A DNA stretch of 24,885 nt, taken from Nitriliruptorales bacterium. GTDB lineage: Bacteria > Actinomycetota > Nitriliruptoria > Euzebyales > Egibacteraceae. Positions 6,950 to 14,435 of the stretch are shown one piece after another. Every line of letters begins with the position of its first letter. Position 1 is the first letter of the stretch. The translations under genes and the position numbers were made by a program. The stretch lies in the NCBI GenBank assembly GCA_007126835.1, contig SLAO01000004.1:1-24885 (forward strand), read 5' to 3'. The notes under the pieces were generated by a model. That model had not been told where the DNA came from. It saw nothing but the letters and a program-made list of their open reading frames with translations, and searched no databases.

Positions 6950-7453
6950 TTACAGCACTCCGGACAGGACCACGGCCGCGCCGGCGAGGTGGTAGACGCA
7001 CACCAGTGCGAGGGCCACGATCGGGACGATCAGCCATCGCGGTCGCAGCCGGTACACGGCGTAGCTGCCCACCGCGACCAACACGACCTTGGCGGGAAAC
7101 CCCATCGCGTCCACGATCGGGTTGGCCTCCAGCGCGATGCCCATCTCGATCCACAGCACCGTCAACGCCGCGTCGGCGACGTTGAGCGCGTTCACCATGA
7201 CGAGCAGAGCCAGCGGCGACCCCATCAGGACAGCCAGTGCACCTTTCGGAGCGGCTCGGGTGTCGGGGTGGAGGGTGAGCAAGCCGGCCCCGGAGACAAC
7301 TGGCGAGTCACCTAGCGTCACTGCAGGTCCGCCGGTGCGATCCACGGTCGCGTCGGTGAGGTCGATGACCACTCCGGCCTCGACGCTGCGATCGTCCGCC
7401 GCGTCGCGGCGGTCGAGGTTCAGGTCAGACTGCGCTTGCGTGTCCTCCGGCAC
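6950..7453 (-). CDS. DUF5658-like small integral membrane protein
   Basis: 167 residues. The C-terminal 95 residues fit DUF5658: a first TM helix with NALNVADAALT, then EMGIALEANPIVDAMG, a second TM (AKVVLVAVGSYAVYRL) and a third (WLIVPIVALALVCVYHLAG). The D...T and EANP pattern is the family signature; its function is unknown. The first 70 residues are hydrophilic and not family-like. The start is uncertain. The GTG at 7453 was chosen because GAGGA lies about 7 nt upstream, and starts further into the frame (nearer the first TM) are also possible. The frame is open much further upstream, through the palindrome at 7728-7775, but that extension is low-GC repeat sequence and is not credible protein. 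Confidence 0.75.
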   Translation of the reverse strand: MPEDTQAQSDLNLDRRDAADDRSVEAGVVIDLTDATVDRTGGPAVTLGDSPVVSGAGLLTLHPDTRAAPKGALAVLMGSPLALLVMVNALNVADAALTVLWIEMGIALEANPIVDAMGFPAKVVLVAVGSYAVYRLRPRWLIVPIVALALVCVYHLAGAAVVLSGVL

Positions 7454-7727
7454 CGGCTGATCCTCGTCTACGTCACGGCGGGCTACGCAGCGTACCCAAC
7501 CATGCCCGAGCGTCACCAGCAATCCCGGGTTGGAACGTTTCCTTTGAGACGCCCTGGGCGCCCAAGCCCGAATCTGAGGTTGAGAACCGACGATTACCCG
7601 CGGTGGCGGGAGCTTCACAATCGGACCTATGGCAACAAGCGGACATATCCCTATGCGCTGGGAACTTCCAGCCCAGCTTCGTCGGTCGCAAACCGACATT
7701 TCGAGAGTGCAAACCGGACGTTCCACG

Positions 7728-7775
7728 CGCGACTGGTACATCTGCACGAGTTCTCGTGCAGATGTACCAGTCGCG
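7728..7775. repeat. 48-bp palindrome, copy 2 of a two-copy repeat
   Basis: The arm GACTGGTACATCTGCACGAG (7731-7750) is identical to copy 1 and is mirrored exactly at 7753-7772. The centre is TT instead of CG, and three outer pairs (CGC/GCG) replace the CC/GG of copy 1. On both sides the flanks are recognisably related to those of copy 1; for example, a TTTGC-CTC-GAA pattern lies on the left. It is about 180 bp downstream of the purH stop codon. Confidence 0.95.
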
Positions 7776-7834
7776 TCCGATATGCCCGGTCACGGCGCCC
7801 CCTCGCGTCCGATATGCCCGGTCACGGTCGCCCC
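7771..7834. repeat. 32-bp direct repeat, two copies
   Basis: TCGCGTCCGATATGCCCGGT at 7771 recurs at 7803, and both copies continue with CACGG and a C-rich end. The first copy begins inside the right arm of the palindrome, so the duplication includes the palindrome's flank. Confidence 0.85.
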
Positions 7835-7864
7835 GCGCAGCCCCAGCTCTGGTCGGCCCTCCGA

Positions 7865-7918
7865 CCCAGACACGCGAACGAGCCCAGACACGCGAACGAG
7901 CCCAGCGCCCGAACAGGC
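7865..7918. repeat. 18-bp tandem repeat, two exact copies plus a degenerate third
   Basis: CCCAGACACGCGAACGAG occurs at 7865-7882 and exactly again at 7883-7900; a degenerate third copy starts at 7901 (CCCAGCGCCCGAACAG). It lies 40-95 bp beyond the purH stop and does not form an obvious terminator. Confidence 0.85.
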
Positions 7919-7957
7919 CAACCGCCCGAGCCCACCGCCAGCTCGGCTGCCGCAGCC

Positions 7958-9499
7958 CTAGTGCCGGAAGTGTCGTTGGCCTGTGAACACCATCGGGACC
8001 CCACGCTCGTCACATGCGGCGACGACCTCGGCGTCGTTGCGGCTGCCGCCGGGCTGGACGATCGCGCGCACGCCCGCGTCGAGGGCGATATCGACCCCGT
8101 CGCGGAACGGGAAGAAAGCATCGCTGGCGAGCACGGCCCCTGCGGCGCGGCCGGCGGACTTCTCCACCGCGATGCGCACGCTGTCCACCCGCGACATCTG
8201 ACCGGCTCCCACGCCGACGACCGCGTCGTCTCGAGCCAGCACGATCGCGTTGGACTTCGCGTGGCGCACTGCCCGCCACGCGAACGCCAGCTGCGCCAAC
8301 GTGGCGGCGTCGGCAGCCGCTTGGGTAGCGACCGTCCACGCGTCCGGCGCGGAGGTCGACGTATCGGCGTCCTGCACCAGCAATCCCCCCGACACGCTGC
8401 GTGTCACCCGGGGAGGCGACGGCGGGGCAGGCTGTACGACGCGCAGCACGCGCAAGTTCGACTTCGCGGCCAGGACCTCCAGGGCCTCTGCGGTGAACCC
8501 GGGAGCGATGACGACCTCGGTGAAGACCTCGACGATCTGGCTGGCCGTGGCCTGGTCGATCTCCTGGTTGGCTGCCACGATCCCCCCGAAGGCGCTGACG
8601 GGGTCGCCGGCCAACGCCCGAGGATAGGCCTCGGCGACGGTGTCCCCGACCGCCAAGCCGGCCGGATTGGTGTGCTTGATGATCGCCACGCACGGGCGGT
8701 CGGCGTCGTTAGCGGCCGCCCAGGCGGCGTCGGCGTCAAGCAGGTTGTTGTACGACAGCTCCTTGCCCTGGATCTGCTCGGCGGATCCCAGGCCCCACGC
8801 CGATCCGCGCTCGACGTAGTAGGCGGCGGCCTGATGTGGGTTCTCCCCGTAGCGAAGATCCTGAGCCTTCTCGTAGACCGGGCCAAAGCGCTCAGGGAAC
8901 TCCACGTCACGCCCGAGCCAGTCCCGAACGTCCGCGTCGTACGAGGCCGTGTGTGCAAACGCGGACGCGGCGAGCTCCGCCCGCATCCCCGCAGACAGCC
9001 CTGCGTCGCGCCGAAGCCGCTCGAGGACCATGTCGTAGTCCTCGGGCTGCACGACGACGCCCACGTGGGCATGGTTCTTGGCCGCTGCACGCACCAGCGT
9101 CGGACCGCCGATGTCGATCATCTCGACGGCGCGCTGCGGCGTCACCTCCGTGTCTGCCACCGTCTCCCGGAACGGGTAGAGGTTGACCACCACGAGGTCG
9201 ATGGGCTCGAAGTTGTGCGCGCGCAGCGCCTCGACGTGCGCGGGCTGCGAGCGGTCGGCGAGGATCGCGGCGTGGATCGCCGGATGCAGCGTCTTCACGC
9301 GCCCGTCGAGGATCTCGGGGAACCCGGTGACGTCGGCCACCGCGGTGACCTCGACCCCCGCCGCGCGGATCGCGGCCGCGGTCGACCCGGTGGAGATCAG
9401 CTCGACGCCGGCCTCGGCCAGGCCCCGGGCGAGGTCGCCAAGCCCGGTCTTGTCGTAGACGCTGATCAGTGCCCGGTTGATGCGCAGCAGTTCGGTCAC
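7958..9499 (-). CDS. purH: Bifunctional AICAR formyltransferase / IMP cyclohydrolase
   Basis: 513 residues, full length. PurH carries out the last two steps of IMP synthesis: formylation of AICAR with 10-formyl-THF, then ring closure. The N-terminal MGS-like cyclohydrolase domain (about 8-150) shows ISVYDKTGL, STGST (36-40), DGRVKTLHP with Lys69, and VVNLYPF (104-110). The C-terminal transformylase domain has RYGENPHQ (216-223), GKELSYNNLLD (245-255), and the catalytic Lys275-His276 in IIKHTNPAG; it ends with FFPFRDGVD and VQPGGSRND. The ATG at 9499 overlaps the purN stop in an ATGA tetranucleotide, so the two are translationally coupled. The region from the C-terminus of the cyclohydrolase domain onward shows no truncation. 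Confidence 0.98.
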   Translation of the reverse strand: MTELLRINRALISVYDKTGLGDLARGLAEAGVELISTGSTAAAIRAAGVEVTAVADVTGFPEILDGRVKTLHPAIHAAILADRSQPAHVEALRAHNFEPIDLVVVNLYPFRETVADTEVTPQRAVEMIDIGGPTLVRAAAKNHAHVGVVVQPEDYDMVLERLRRDAGLSAGMRAELAASAFAHTASYDADVRDWLGRDVEFPERFGPVYEKAQDLRYGENPHQAAAYYVERGSAWGLGSAEQIQGKELSYNNLLDADAAWAAANDADRPCVAIIKHTNPAGLAVGDTVAEAYPRALAGDPVSAFGGIVAANQEIDQATASQIVEVFTEVVIAPGFTAEALEVLAAKSNLRVLRVVQPAPPSPPRVTRSVSGGLLVQDADTSTSAPDAWTVATQAAADAATLAQLAFAWRAVRHAKSNAIVLARDDAVVGVGAGQMSRVDSVRIAVEKSAGRAAGAVLASDAFFPFRDGVDIALDAGVRAIVQPGGSRNDAEVVAACDERGVPMVFTGQRHFRH

Positions 9500-10089
9500 G
9501 GCAGGATCCTGACGTGTCGGCCCTCGACCGCGAGTCGTCCCCGGCAGAACAGATCGGCGGCTTCGGGCAGCAACCGGTGCTCCACCGCTTGGATGCGAGC
9601 ATGCAGGCTGGCTTCGTCGTCGTTCTCGCGCACCGGCACGGCCTCCTGCGCGACGATAGGACCGTGGTCGACCTGCTCATCGACGAAGTGCACTGTCGCC
9701 CCGGTCAGCTTGACGCCCCACGCCAGGGCGGACTCGACGGCCCGGCCACCCGGGAACGCCGGCAGCAGGGAGGGGTGGACGTTCAATGTGGGCCAGCGCT
9801 CGACGAACGCCGCGGGCAGGATGCGCATGAACCCGGCGAGGACGAGCAAATCGGGGGCGTAGGTCGCCACGTGAGCCGCGAGCTCTGAAGCCCACTCCGC
9901 TCGCCCCTGGTGGTCGCCGAACGGCACCGCCTGCGCAGGCAGACCTGCGCCAGCGGCGCGATGGAGCGCCCCGGCGTGGTTGCGGTCCGACAGCACCGCG
10001 ACGACGTGTTCGGCGGTGGATTCGTGGTCGAGCAGCGCCTGCAGGTTCGATCCTGACCCGGACGCGAGCACGACGATGCGCTTGCCCAT
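9496..10089 (-). CDS. purN: Phosphoribosylglycinamide formyltransferase (GART, folate-dependent)
   Basis: 197 residues, normal length. PurN transfers the formyl group of 10-formyl-THF to GAR, the third step of purine synthesis. SGSGSN (10-15) binds the phosphate. The catalytic triad is Asn103 and His105 in LNVHPSLLP plus Asp141 in DEQVDHGP. LAGFMRILP (84-92) lines the folate site. The ATG at 10089 is preceded by GAGGAG with 5 nt spacing. The stop codon overlaps the purH start by 4 bp, making a purN-purH operon. A GC-rich palindrome lies in the leader at 10123-10143. The trhA-like gene is divergent. Confidence 0.98.
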   Translation of the reverse strand: MGKRIVVLASGSGSNLQALLDHESTAEHVVAVLSDRNHAGALHRAAGAGLPAQAVPFGDHQGRAEWASELAAHVATYAPDLLVLAGFMRILPAAFVERWPTLNVHPSLLPAFPGGRAVESALAWGVKLTGATVHFVDEQVDHGPIVAQEAVPVRENDDEASLHARIQAVEHRLLPEAADLFCRGRLAVEGRHVRILP

Positions 10090-10122
10090 CAGCGCTCCTC
10101 ACGCTCGTCATTCCGGCGGGCT

Positions 10123-10143
10123 GCGGGCGGGCCGCCCGCCCGC
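10123..10143 (-). promoter_or_regulatory. GC-rich palindrome in the purN leader
   Basis: GCGGGCGGGC-C-GCCCGCCCGC has 10-bp perfect arms around one base. It lies 34 nt upstream of the purN start codon, ahead of the ribosome site GAGGAG. It would form a very stable leader hairpin, possibly with an attenuating effect, but no antiterminator or U-tract was found. Confidence 0.3.
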
Positions 10144-10315
10144 TGGGGACGGGGCCGATCATGCCCACCCGCGCCCGACCGGACAAGTCGGGGGTGTAGA
10201 ACCCCACCTCGACGAGGCATGATGGAGAGTCAGACGGCGTCCCGCCCCTTCCCAGGCCGAGCGTGCGACGGGCCACGCCCGTGGACGACACGCGCACGGT
10301 GCACGAGGAGTTTGC

Positions 10316-10996
<681 letters not shown>

Positions 10997-11024
10997 GCCC
11001 CGTCGATGGCCGCGACCGGCCCGG

Positions 11025-11113
11025 GCTGCCTGAGCGGCACCTGACACGCCGCGCCTTCCACGCTGCCTGAACGGCACCTGACACGCCGCGCCCTCCGCGC
11101 TGCCTGAGCGGCC
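11025..11113. repeat. 37-bp tandem repeat, about 2.4 copies
   Basis: Copies start at 11025, 11062 and 11099 (the last partial). The shared core is GCTGCCTGARCGGCACCTGA, followed by CACGCCGCGCCYTCC. The array fills most of the 129-bp gap between the convergent trhA-like and sucD genes and ends 13 bp before the sucD stop. No strong hairpin was seen in a single unit. Confidence 0.9.
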
Positions 11114-11125
11114 CGCCTGCCGCCG

Positions 11126-12043
11126 CTATCGGCGCAGGGCCGAGATCATCTTCTCAGCGGTCTCGGTCGGGTTCGTGCCCACCGCGATCCCCAGCTCTTC
11201 AAGCGCGGCCTGCTTGTCCGCGGCGGTCTCTCCGCCCTCGCCGCCTTCCTTGACGATCGCCCCCGCGTGCCCCATCTGCTTGCCCGGGGGCGCGGAGAAC
11301 CCGGCCACGTAGGCGACCACGGGCATGTCGGGCAGGTGCTCGGCGATCCAGCGGCCCACCTTCTGCTCCTCGGTGCCGCCGATCTCGCCGACGAACACGA
11401 TCGCCTCGGTGTCGGGATCGCGGGCGAAGCCCTCGATGATGTCGAGGAAGTCCGACCCCACGATCGGGTCCCCGCCGATGCCCACGCAGGTCGACACGCC
11501 GACGCCCGCCTCGTTGAGCTCGTGCATGATCTGGTAGGTCAGCGTCCCGGACCTGGACACCAGCCCGACCGGCCCCGGCGAGGTGATCTCGCTGGGGATG
11601 ATCCCGACGTTCGCCTTGCCCGGGGAGATCAGCCCGGGACAGTTCGGACCGATCAGGGCGGGGCGGCCCTCGCGCTGGAACGAGCCGTCCGAGCGCCGCG
11701 GGTACAGTGTGTTGTAGACGGCGGCCATGTCGTGGACGGGCACGCCTTCGGTGACCGTCACGATCACCTCGATGCCGGCGTCATAGGCCTCGAGGATCGC
11801 GTCCTTGGTGAACGGCGCGGGCACCATGATCATCGAGGTGTTCGCGCCCTCGGCGTCGACGGCCTCGGCCACCGAGTTGTACACCGGCCGGTCGAGCTCC
11901 TCCCAGGTGCTCCCGCCCTTCTTGGGGTGCACACCGGCGACGATCTCGGTGCCGTAGCTCTGGTTGCGCGCAGCGTGGAACGTGCCCTGGGATCCGATGC
12001 CCTGGACCACGACGCGCGTGTTCTCATCGATGAGGATGCTCAT
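11126..12043 (-). CDS. sucD: Succinyl-CoA synthetase (ADP/GDP-forming), alpha subunit
   Basis: 305 residues. With SucC it converts succinyl-CoA to succinate with substrate-level phosphorylation in the TCA cycle. The CoA-binding Rossmann domain (1-130) has GIGSQGTFHAARNQSYG (15-31) and VHPKKGG (38-44). GPNCPGLISPG (132-142) and SRSGTLTYQ (163-171) follow. The phosphohistidine is His259 in QMGHAGAIV. The C-terminal end EGGEGGETAADKQAALEELGI matches the family, with a slightly longer Gly/Glu stretch than E. coli SucD. The ATG is 15 bp after the sucC stop and has GGAGGG just upstream, so both subunits come from one transcript. Confidence 0.98.
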   Translation of the reverse strand: MSILIDENTRVVVQGIGSQGTFHAARNQSYGTEIVAGVHPKKGGSTWEELDRPVYNSVAEAVDAEGANTSMIMVPAPFTKDAILEAYDAGIEVIVTVTEGVPVHDMAAVYNTLYPRRSDGSFQREGRPALIGPNCPGLISPGKANVGIIPSEITSPGPVGLVSRSGTLTYQIMHELNEAGVGVSTCVGIGGDPIVGSDFLDIIEGFARDPDTEAIVFVGEIGGTEEQKVGRWIAEHLPDMPVVAYVAGFSAPPGKQMGHAGAIVKEGGEGGETAADKQAALEELGIAVGTNPTETAEKMISALRR

Positions 12044-12058
12044 GTGCGGGTCCCTCCT

Positions 12059-13210
12059 CTACGCGTCGCGGCTGCGGGCGACGGCCATCTCGGCCGCCTC
12101 GTTCATCTTGGCCGCCGGTTGGAGCCCGTCCAGCCCGGCCTCGTCGAGCAAGCGACGCCCCTCGTCGGCGTTGGTGCCGTCGAGGCGCACCACGAGGTGC
12201 TTGGCCAGCCCGCCGAGCTGGTCGATCGCCGCGAGGACCCCGCGGGCGACGTCGTCGCAGCGCGTGATCCCCCCGAAGATGTTGACCAGCATGACCTCGA
12301 CGTCGGGGTCGTCGAGGACGAAGGCAATGCCCTCGGCCATCGACTCGGCCGAGGCGCCGCCTCCGGCGTCGAGGAAGTTGGCCGGGCGCCCACCGGCCTG
12401 ATTGACCACGTCTAGCGTGGACATCACCAGGCCCGCGCCGTTGCCCATGATCCCGATCGACCCGTCGAGCTTGACGTACTGCAGGCCCTTCTCCTTGGCT
12501 GCCACCTCGAGGGGATGGCCACCGCCGGTCTGGCGCAGCTCGGCCAGGTCGGGATGGCGAAACAGCGCCGCGTCGTCGATGGAGACCTTCGAGTCGAGCG
12601 CGATCACGCGACCATCGGCGGTCTTGATCAGCGGGTTGATCTCGAACAGCGTCGCGTCGGAGGCGACGAACCCGGCGTGCAGCTTGGCGAGCAGCTCCGC
12701 GACGTGGTCGAGGGTCTCCTCGGGAAACTGGGCCGCCTCGGCGATCCGACGGGCATCGGCCGGCGTGAACGCCGCTGTGGGGTCGAGGTCGACCTTGACG
12801 ACCTTCTCGGGGGCCGTGCGGTTGACTTCCTCGATCTCGACGCCGCCCTCGACCGAGGCGATGACCTTGTAGCCCTTGCTCAGCCGGTCGTGCAGGATCG
12901 ACAGGTAGTACTCCTCGGCGATGTCGCTGGCCGGCTCCACCAGCACCGTGTCGGTGACGTGGCCCTTGATGTCCAAGCCGAGGATGTCGCCTGCGGCCTG
13001 CGCGGCGGCCTCGGCGTCACGGCAGAACTTCACGCCACCGGCCTTGCCCCGCCCGCCGGTCAGGACCTGGGCTTTGACCATCACCGGCACGCCGAAGCCC
13101 GCAGCGAGCTGCCGCGCCTCGTCGACGCTCGTGGCGACCTCGCCTCTGGGCGTCGTGGGGACGCCGTGGGTCCGGAACAGCTCCTTGCCCTGGTACTCCA
13201 TCAGGTCCAT
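12059..13210 (-). CDS. sucC: Succinyl-CoA synthetase, beta subunit
   Basis: 383 residues. The N-terminal ATP-grasp domain has the nucleotide-binding Lys46 (VMVKAQV) and GGRGKAGG (52-59). The metal-binding region appears as LFEINPLI. The C-terminal ligase domain has MGNGAGLVM and NIFGGITRCDDVARG. The enzyme couples succinyl-CoA hydrolysis to ATP or GTP formation; which nucleotide is used cannot be read safely. The start at 13210 (MDLMEYQGKELF) was chosen because GCGAGG lies about 7 nt upstream. The ATG at 13201 (MEYQ) is the start used by many homologues and is a real alternative. The icmB-like gene lies 58 bp upstream and sucD 15 bp downstream. Confidence 0.97.
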   Translation of the reverse strand: MDLMEYQGKELFRTHGVPTTPRGEVATSVDEARQLAAGFGVPVMVKAQVLTGGRGKAGGVKFCRDAEAAAQAAGDILGLDIKGHVTDTVLVEPASDIAEEYYLSILHDRLSKGYKVIASVEGGVEIEEVNRTAPEKVVKVDLDPTAAFTPADARRIAEAAQFPEETLDHVAELLAKLHAGFVASDATLFEINPLIKTADGRVIALDSKVSIDDAALFRHPDLAELRQTGGGHPLEVAAKEKGLQYVKLDGSIGIMGNGAGLVMSTLDVVNQAGGRPANFLDAGGGASAESMAEGIAFVLDDPDVEVMLVNIFGGITRCDDVARGVLAAIDQLGGLAKHLVVRLDGTNADEGRRLLDEAGLDGLQPAAKMNEAAEMAVARSRDA

Positions 13211-13268
13211 ACGTTGGCCTCGCTCGTCGCGTGGGGGTCGCCGGCCGCGGTCGCGGCCGGGCGCCTGG

Positions 13269-13670
13269 CTACGGTTGCCTGCGGTCGGGTGCGTGCTCGC
13301 GCACCCACTCGATGATCTCGGTGGTGGGCGTGCCGGGTGTGAAGATCTCGGCCACTCCGCGCTCTTTGAGCGCGACGATGTCCTCCTTGGGGACGATGCC
13401 GCCGCCGAACACGAGGACGTCATCGACCCCCCGCTCGTCGAGCAGGTCCATGACCTTGCCGAACAGCGTCATGTGGGCACCCGAGTGGATCGACAGCCCG
13501 ATGACCCCGACGTCTTCCTGCATCGCGGCCTCGACGATCTGCTCGGGTGACTGGTGCAGGCCCGTGTAGACGATCTCCATGCCCGCGTCACGAAGCGCCC
13601 GGGCGACGATCTTGGCCCCGCGGTCATGGCCGTCGAGACCTGGTTTTGCGATGAGCACGCGGATCGCCAC
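13269..13670 (-). CDS. Stand-alone cobalamin-binding subunit of an acyl-CoA mutase (IcmB / MCM C-terminal domain type)
   Basis: 133 residues, the size of the small subunit of isobutyryl-CoA mutase and of the B12 domain of methylmalonyl-CoA mutase. DGHDRG (13-18) is the DXHXXG motif whose His15 coordinates cobalt. GLSIHSGAHMTLF and VFGGGIVPKEDI are the further cobalamin-fold signatures, and the protein ends FTPGTPTTEIIEWV as in the family. It needs a separate catalytic subunit, which is not in the window. The GTG start at 13670 has GGAGAGG 8 nt upstream. It is the first gene of an icmB-like/sucC/sucD run. This context fits a route in which a mutase makes succinyl-CoA (from methylmalonyl-CoA) next to the enzyme that uses it. 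Sequence alone does not separate the isobutyryl- from the methylmalonyl-specific form. Confidence 0.92.
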   Translation of the reverse strand: MAIRVLIAKPGLDGHDRGAKIVARALRDAGMEIVYTGLHQSPEQIVEAAMQEDVGVIGLSIHSGAHMTLFGKVMDLLDERGVDDVLVFGGGIVPKEDIVALKERGVAEIFTPGTPTTEIIEWVREHAPDRRQP

Positions 13671-13856
13671 GTCGTCGGCCTCTCCTCGCCTGCGGTCGTC
13701 GGCGACGGGCCTCGCCCACCCCGTTGCGGGTCGGGCTGCGGCTGACGACACTTGCCGTACTGGCGTGCCGCCGACGGGTCGGGAGCATAGCGGAGGGCTT
13801 CTGGCGGAGCGATCCGGGCGACGGCTGTGCCTCCCCAAGGCCGAGGAGATGACGAC

Positions 13857-14384
13857 GTGGGCGAGCGCCCCGACTACGGCCCGCAGGGCTACCTGCCACC
13901 GCGGGCAGCAAAGCGCGCCCGCAAGATCATGCTGCGCGAACCCCTCGGGCTGACATGGGTCGTCGCCTCGGTCATCGCGGCCCTGGTGCTCGTCGGGGTC
14001 GGCATCGCCTATCTCGTCGTGTGGACGGGCCCGCCGGGTCCGCCCTACCAGGAAGTCGCACCCGTGGAGGCCGTCGACCCGCGGGGAGCGGAGCTGTTCG
14101 ACGCCGGCGCGGTCGACGTGCTCGTCGTGCGTGGCGGGGGAGGGGTCCACGCTTTCGTCGCGCCCGACGCGCCGGCGACCTGGTGCCAGGAGTCCGGACG
14201 GATCGAGTCGGCCGACGGCCAGGTGTGGGAGATCTCCGGACGCCTGGTGGGGGGCGAGGGCGCGTCGCTGCAGCGCCTCCCGGGACAAGCCCATGACGGC
14301 GTCTTGTACGTGGACCCGACCGCGCCGTCGACACCGCCCGCCCCGGCGAACGGCGACGAGGACCCCGTCTGCGCTGCCGGATAG
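13857..14384 (+). CDS. Membrane-anchored protein with a Rieske-like domain lacking Fe-S ligands
   Basis: 175 residues from a GTG with GAGGAG 8 nt upstream. A basic N-terminus (RAAKRARK) precedes one TM helix at about 31-56, so the C-terminal part is probably outside the cytoplasm. Residues 85-155 follow the order of a Rieske ferredoxin domain: VDVLVVRGGGGVHAFVA, then GRIESADGQVWEISGRLVGG, then LQRLPGQAHDGVLYVDP. The last two stretches resemble the 'GxxFDxxGxxxxGPAxxxLxxxPVxxxDGxVxV' end of Rieske proteins. None of the CxH / CxxH cluster ligands is present; the only nearby cysteine is Cys110. If the homology is right, this is a cluster-less structural relative. It is 51 bp upstream of the lipase and possibly co-transcribed. 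Confidence 0.75.
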   Translation: MGERPDYGPQGYLPPRAAKRARKIMLREPLGLTWVVASVIAALVLVGVGIAYLVVWTGPPGPPYQEVAPVEAVDPRGAELFDAGAVDVLVVRGGGGVHAFVAPDAPATWCQESGRIESADGQVWEISGRLVGGEGASLQRLPGQAHDGVLYVDPTAPSTPPAPANGDEDPVCAAG

Positions 14385-14435
14385 CAGGGTTTTCCGTTCG
14401 CGATAGGGCACAATGGCCACCTACAGGAGGTCTGG

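Larger units (their letters stand above)
7454..7957. other. 504-bp gene-free, repeat-rich intergenic region with a low-GC core
   Basis: No gene is supported. By hand count 7611-7720 is about 55% G+C, clearly below its neighbours. It contains small hairpins (GTCGGT-CGCAA-ACCGAC at 7681-7697; GCTGG-GAACTT-CCAGC near 7657-7672), the second copy of the long palindrome (7728-7775), a 32-bp direct repeat (7771-7834) and an 18-bp tandem repeat (7865-7918). It lies downstream of purH, so it also includes the end of the purNH transcript. It looks like accumulated repeat DNA or a remnant insertion. Confidence 0.7.

Noticed and set aside
6251..7315. 354-codon plus-strand frame
   Set aside because: Antisense to the lipoprotein and the DUF5658-like gene and running through intergenic repeats.
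7454..7747. Long N-terminal extension of the DUF5658-like protein beginning inside the palindrome (MQMYQS...)
   Set aside because: The extension would be encoded by the repeat arm and a low-GC pocket. A similar MQMYQS start appears at copy 1 only because the arm sequence is the same, so it reflects the DNA repeat, not a protein.
7436..9862. 808-codon open frame on the plus strand
   Set aside because: It lies antisense to purH and purN over nearly its whole length. High G+C leaves long stop-free antisense frames; the composition (Arg, Gly, Asp, His rich) is that of a shadow.
10041..10075. GGTTCGATCC, resembling a tRNA T-loop
   Set aside because: It lies inside purN, encoding the conserved SGSGSN region; no acceptor stem or anticodon arm can be formed around it.
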